From Bacillus sp. M6-12 (lineage in GTDB: Bacteria > Bacillota > Bacilli > Bacillales > DSM-1321): 64,000 bases of DNA. Positions 62,651 to 64,000 of the stretch are shown here, one piece after another. How positions within the stretch are numbered: the first letter of the stretch is position 1; every line of letters begins with the position of its first letter. The stretch is taken from assembly GCF_002860285.1 (NCBI RefSeq), contig NZ_PGVF01000009.1, forward strand, positions 124,001 through 188,000, written 5' to 3'. The notes below the pieces were generated by a model, which saw only the letters and a program-made list of their open reading frames with translations, had not been told where the DNA came from and made no database searches. A program made the position numbers and the translations under genes.

Positions 62651-62664
62651 TGAAAGCGCTTTCA
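62651..62664. promoter_or_regulatory. CcpA catabolite-response element (cre) next to a -10 box
   Basis: TGAAAGCGCTTTCA is a perfect 14-bp palindrome and matches the consensus TGWAANCGNTNWCA. TATAAT follows at 62667-62672, so CcpA binding here would repress the promoter. Confidence 0.75.
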
Positions 62665-62813
62665 GTTATAATTAAGTTGGGATGGATAGCACCAGTGGTA
62701 TCGTGGTATCAGGCGTAGGCCTTAATAAATTCAATATTTTTATAATTTATATGTATAAATGAGTAAGAGAATGGAAAAAATTTATGACAGGAAGTGAAAT
62801 AAGGGGGGAGAAA

Positions 62814-62927
62814 GTGTCAGAACCAAGCCAATTGATATTACCCAAAAAAATAAAAAGCGATCTAGCCAAATCTGCATCGAACACAAGACCAATGCGCCGA
62901 AAAATTACAAATCATTTCAAGAACTAG
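62814..62927 (+). CDS. Small basic ORF downstream of the cre promoter
   Basis: A 37-codon frame from GTG at 62814 with AAGGGGGGAG directly upstream (about five bases). The peptide is basic (KIKSDLAKSASNTRPMRRKI). It ends at 62927 and a weaker out-of-frame continuation follows. Function unknown; the ribosome site and terminator support a real unit. Confidence 0.4.
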   Translation: MSEPSQLILPKKIKSDLAKSASNTRPMRRKITNHFKN

Positions 62928-63007
62928 TAAGACAGTAAAGCACTTAAAAATATAGAAAAACAAATGGAAAAAGTCATGAAATAAAAAATAGCGAGAATAA
63001 GTACTAG

Positions 63008-63040
63008 AAAGCGATCAGAACAACGTCTGATCGCTTTTCT
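63008..63040 (+). terminator. Intrinsic terminator of the cre-linked unit
   Basis: AAAGCGATCAGA / TCTGATCGCTTT perfect 12-bp stem with a 6-base loop and T tail. Confidence 0.85.
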
Positions 63041-63093
63041 GTATAAGTATTGAGGAAGTTGAGTAGATTTAGTCACTGTATACTCTATAGCAG

Positions 63094-64000
63094 GAGATTG
63101 ACGATAATTCTCCCCCTAAAAATGATGTGAAAGATGCTAAAGTCATTGCACAGCTTGGTCAAAGACGGAAGATAAGCTGAACCTACTATACCACAAGGAG
63201 TTTATGCCGAGCTCCGTGTGGGAAAGAAAATATGCGATCTTTTAACAGAGGACCTTCAAACGGTCCAAGACCAGATGCATAACTGGATTGATCGGTACTT
63301 TCCAGAGTTTCTAACGGTCTTTAAGAAGTGGGAGGGCAAGGCTGCATTACAATTCTTACGGCTATATGCTTTACCGCATGAGATAGTAAATTTCAAAGAA
63401 CACGCGTTACTTTCTCAACTAAGAAAATCCGTAACCCAGAGTGTGGGAATTAGTAAGATTCGGGAACTAAAGAAAGCAGCGAGTAAGTCCATCGGACTTC
63501 GGCAAGGATCTAATATGGCCAAATTGGATGCAAAAATAGATACATTACTTGATGAAATACCAGGTGTTCCACAAATGTTGGCGATAAAGGGTGTTGGGAG
63601 AGACAAAGTCGCTGGTTTTTTTGCGGAAGTTGGTGATCTGAAAGAATATACTCATCCCCGGCAGATTATTAAGCTGGCCGGCTTGAGTTTGAAAGAAAAT
63701 ACTTCTGGTAAACACAAGGGGAAAACAACCATCACAAAGAGAGGACGCAAAAAGCTTAGGGCCCTGATGTTTCGGGTTTTTATGACTCTCGTAGCTAAAA
63801 ACTCAGCGTTTAAGGCATTACATGAACTATACGAAACGCTCAGGTAATCCATTAAAAAAGATGCAGTCTCTTCTTGCTTTGGTAATAAATTGATCCGTAT
63901 CTTCTTTAGTATAAGTAAAAGCAATTTGAATTTAGTGAAGAAAAAATGTTAAAAGATATCCCTCATAGTTTCAAAGAAGGCAGAAAGGGCCGCTTAAATT
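63094..64000 (+). pseudogene. IS110-family transposase, decayed
   Basis: The sequence starts inside the gene (EIDDNSPPKNDVKDAKVIAQ, the DEDD-domain block KNDVKDAKVIA). It shifts frame at about 63160 and meets a TAA near 63173, then reads in one frame from 63218 to 63847 through QMLAIKGVGRDKVAGFFAEV (the C-terminal transposase_20 helix-hairpin-helix), HPRQIIKLAGLSLKENTSGK and KGKTTITKRGRKKLRALMFR with the catalytic Ser region. After two more shifts the end GNPLKKMQSLLAL and FEFSEEKMLKDIPHSFKEGR continues to the window edge. The first 80-100 residues are missing. A dead copy. Confidence 0.85.

Larger units (their letters stand above)
62192..63093. other. Long intergenic region with a cre-linked short transcription unit
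   Basis: From 62192 to about 62640 I see no gene or clear signal. Then follow a perfect cre-type palindrome (62651-62664) with a TATAAT, a leader of about 140 bases, a 37-codon frame (62814-62927), and a terminator (63008-63040). The IS110 remnant begins just after. Confidence 0.5.

Overview
The window reads as a chromosomal segment of a low-GC, spore-forming Firmicute of the family Bacillaceae. The evidence is AGGAGG-type ribosome sites, frequent TTG/GTG starts, an Sda-like sporulation checkpoint peptide, a KinB-like sensor kinase, two RsbR-type stressosome proteins, small proteins of Bacillus-typical families (DUF2187, DUF3934, DUF2161), and a CcpA cre-type palindrome. No ribosomal RNA, CRISPR array or intact prophage is seen. 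One tRNA gene (Leu, anticodon CAG) is present. Both edges carry decayed insertion sequences: an IS21-type IstA at 1-758 and an IS110-type transposase at 63094-64000.

Layout. 1-10 kb: PLP-dependent dehydratase, VOC protein, S51 peptidase, then two LysR regulators, each divergent from its likely target (an MFS exporter and an SDR oxidoreductase). 9.5-15 kb: YafY-type regulator divergent from a GyrI-like effector-binding protein, an MFS gene broken by one nonsense codon behind an attenuator-like hairpin, a DUF2161 nuclease-fold protein, another MFS transporter and small proteins. 15.9-17.7 kb: an ECF sigma factor and its membrane anti-sigma factor, preceded by an ECF-type promoter. 18-23 kb: small proteins, CPBP protease, Sda, lipoprotein cyclophilin, several decayed genes. 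23-30 kb: amino-acid permease, ImmA-like protein, DUF1801, pseudogenes, tRNA-Leu, ATP-grasp ligase, VOC, lipoprotein. 30-33 kb: two RsbR paralogues around a cREC protein. 33-38 kb: serine hydrolase, azoreductase, an NlpC/P60 protein that has lost its catalytic residues, a ZIP-like membrane protein. 38-49 kb: an RNase J paralogue, YdjM-like membrane protein, SWIM/SNF2 helicase, DbpA RNA helicase. 49-56 kb: SelO, thioesterase, an ALDH/ADH pair (the ADH is frameshifted) with a divergent regulator. 56-63 kb: YkgJ protein, RmlD-like reductase, L,D-transpeptidase, holin-like protein, GNAT, a GC-rich dispersed-repeat candidate, and the sensor kinase.

The segment is a mosaic of short transcription units with well-formed terminators, and it has much gene decay (at least eight recognisable pseudogenes or remnants). 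I did not find a large coherent new system. The most interesting items are the NlpC/P60 pseudoenzyme, three intergenic degenerate tandem arrays with about 21-bp periodicity (about two DNA helical turns), the GC-rich folded repeat at 60308-60483, a short cre-controlled transcription unit at 62.65-63.04 kb, and an orphan ATP-grasp ligase. All assignments come from reading the sequence; no database search was run.
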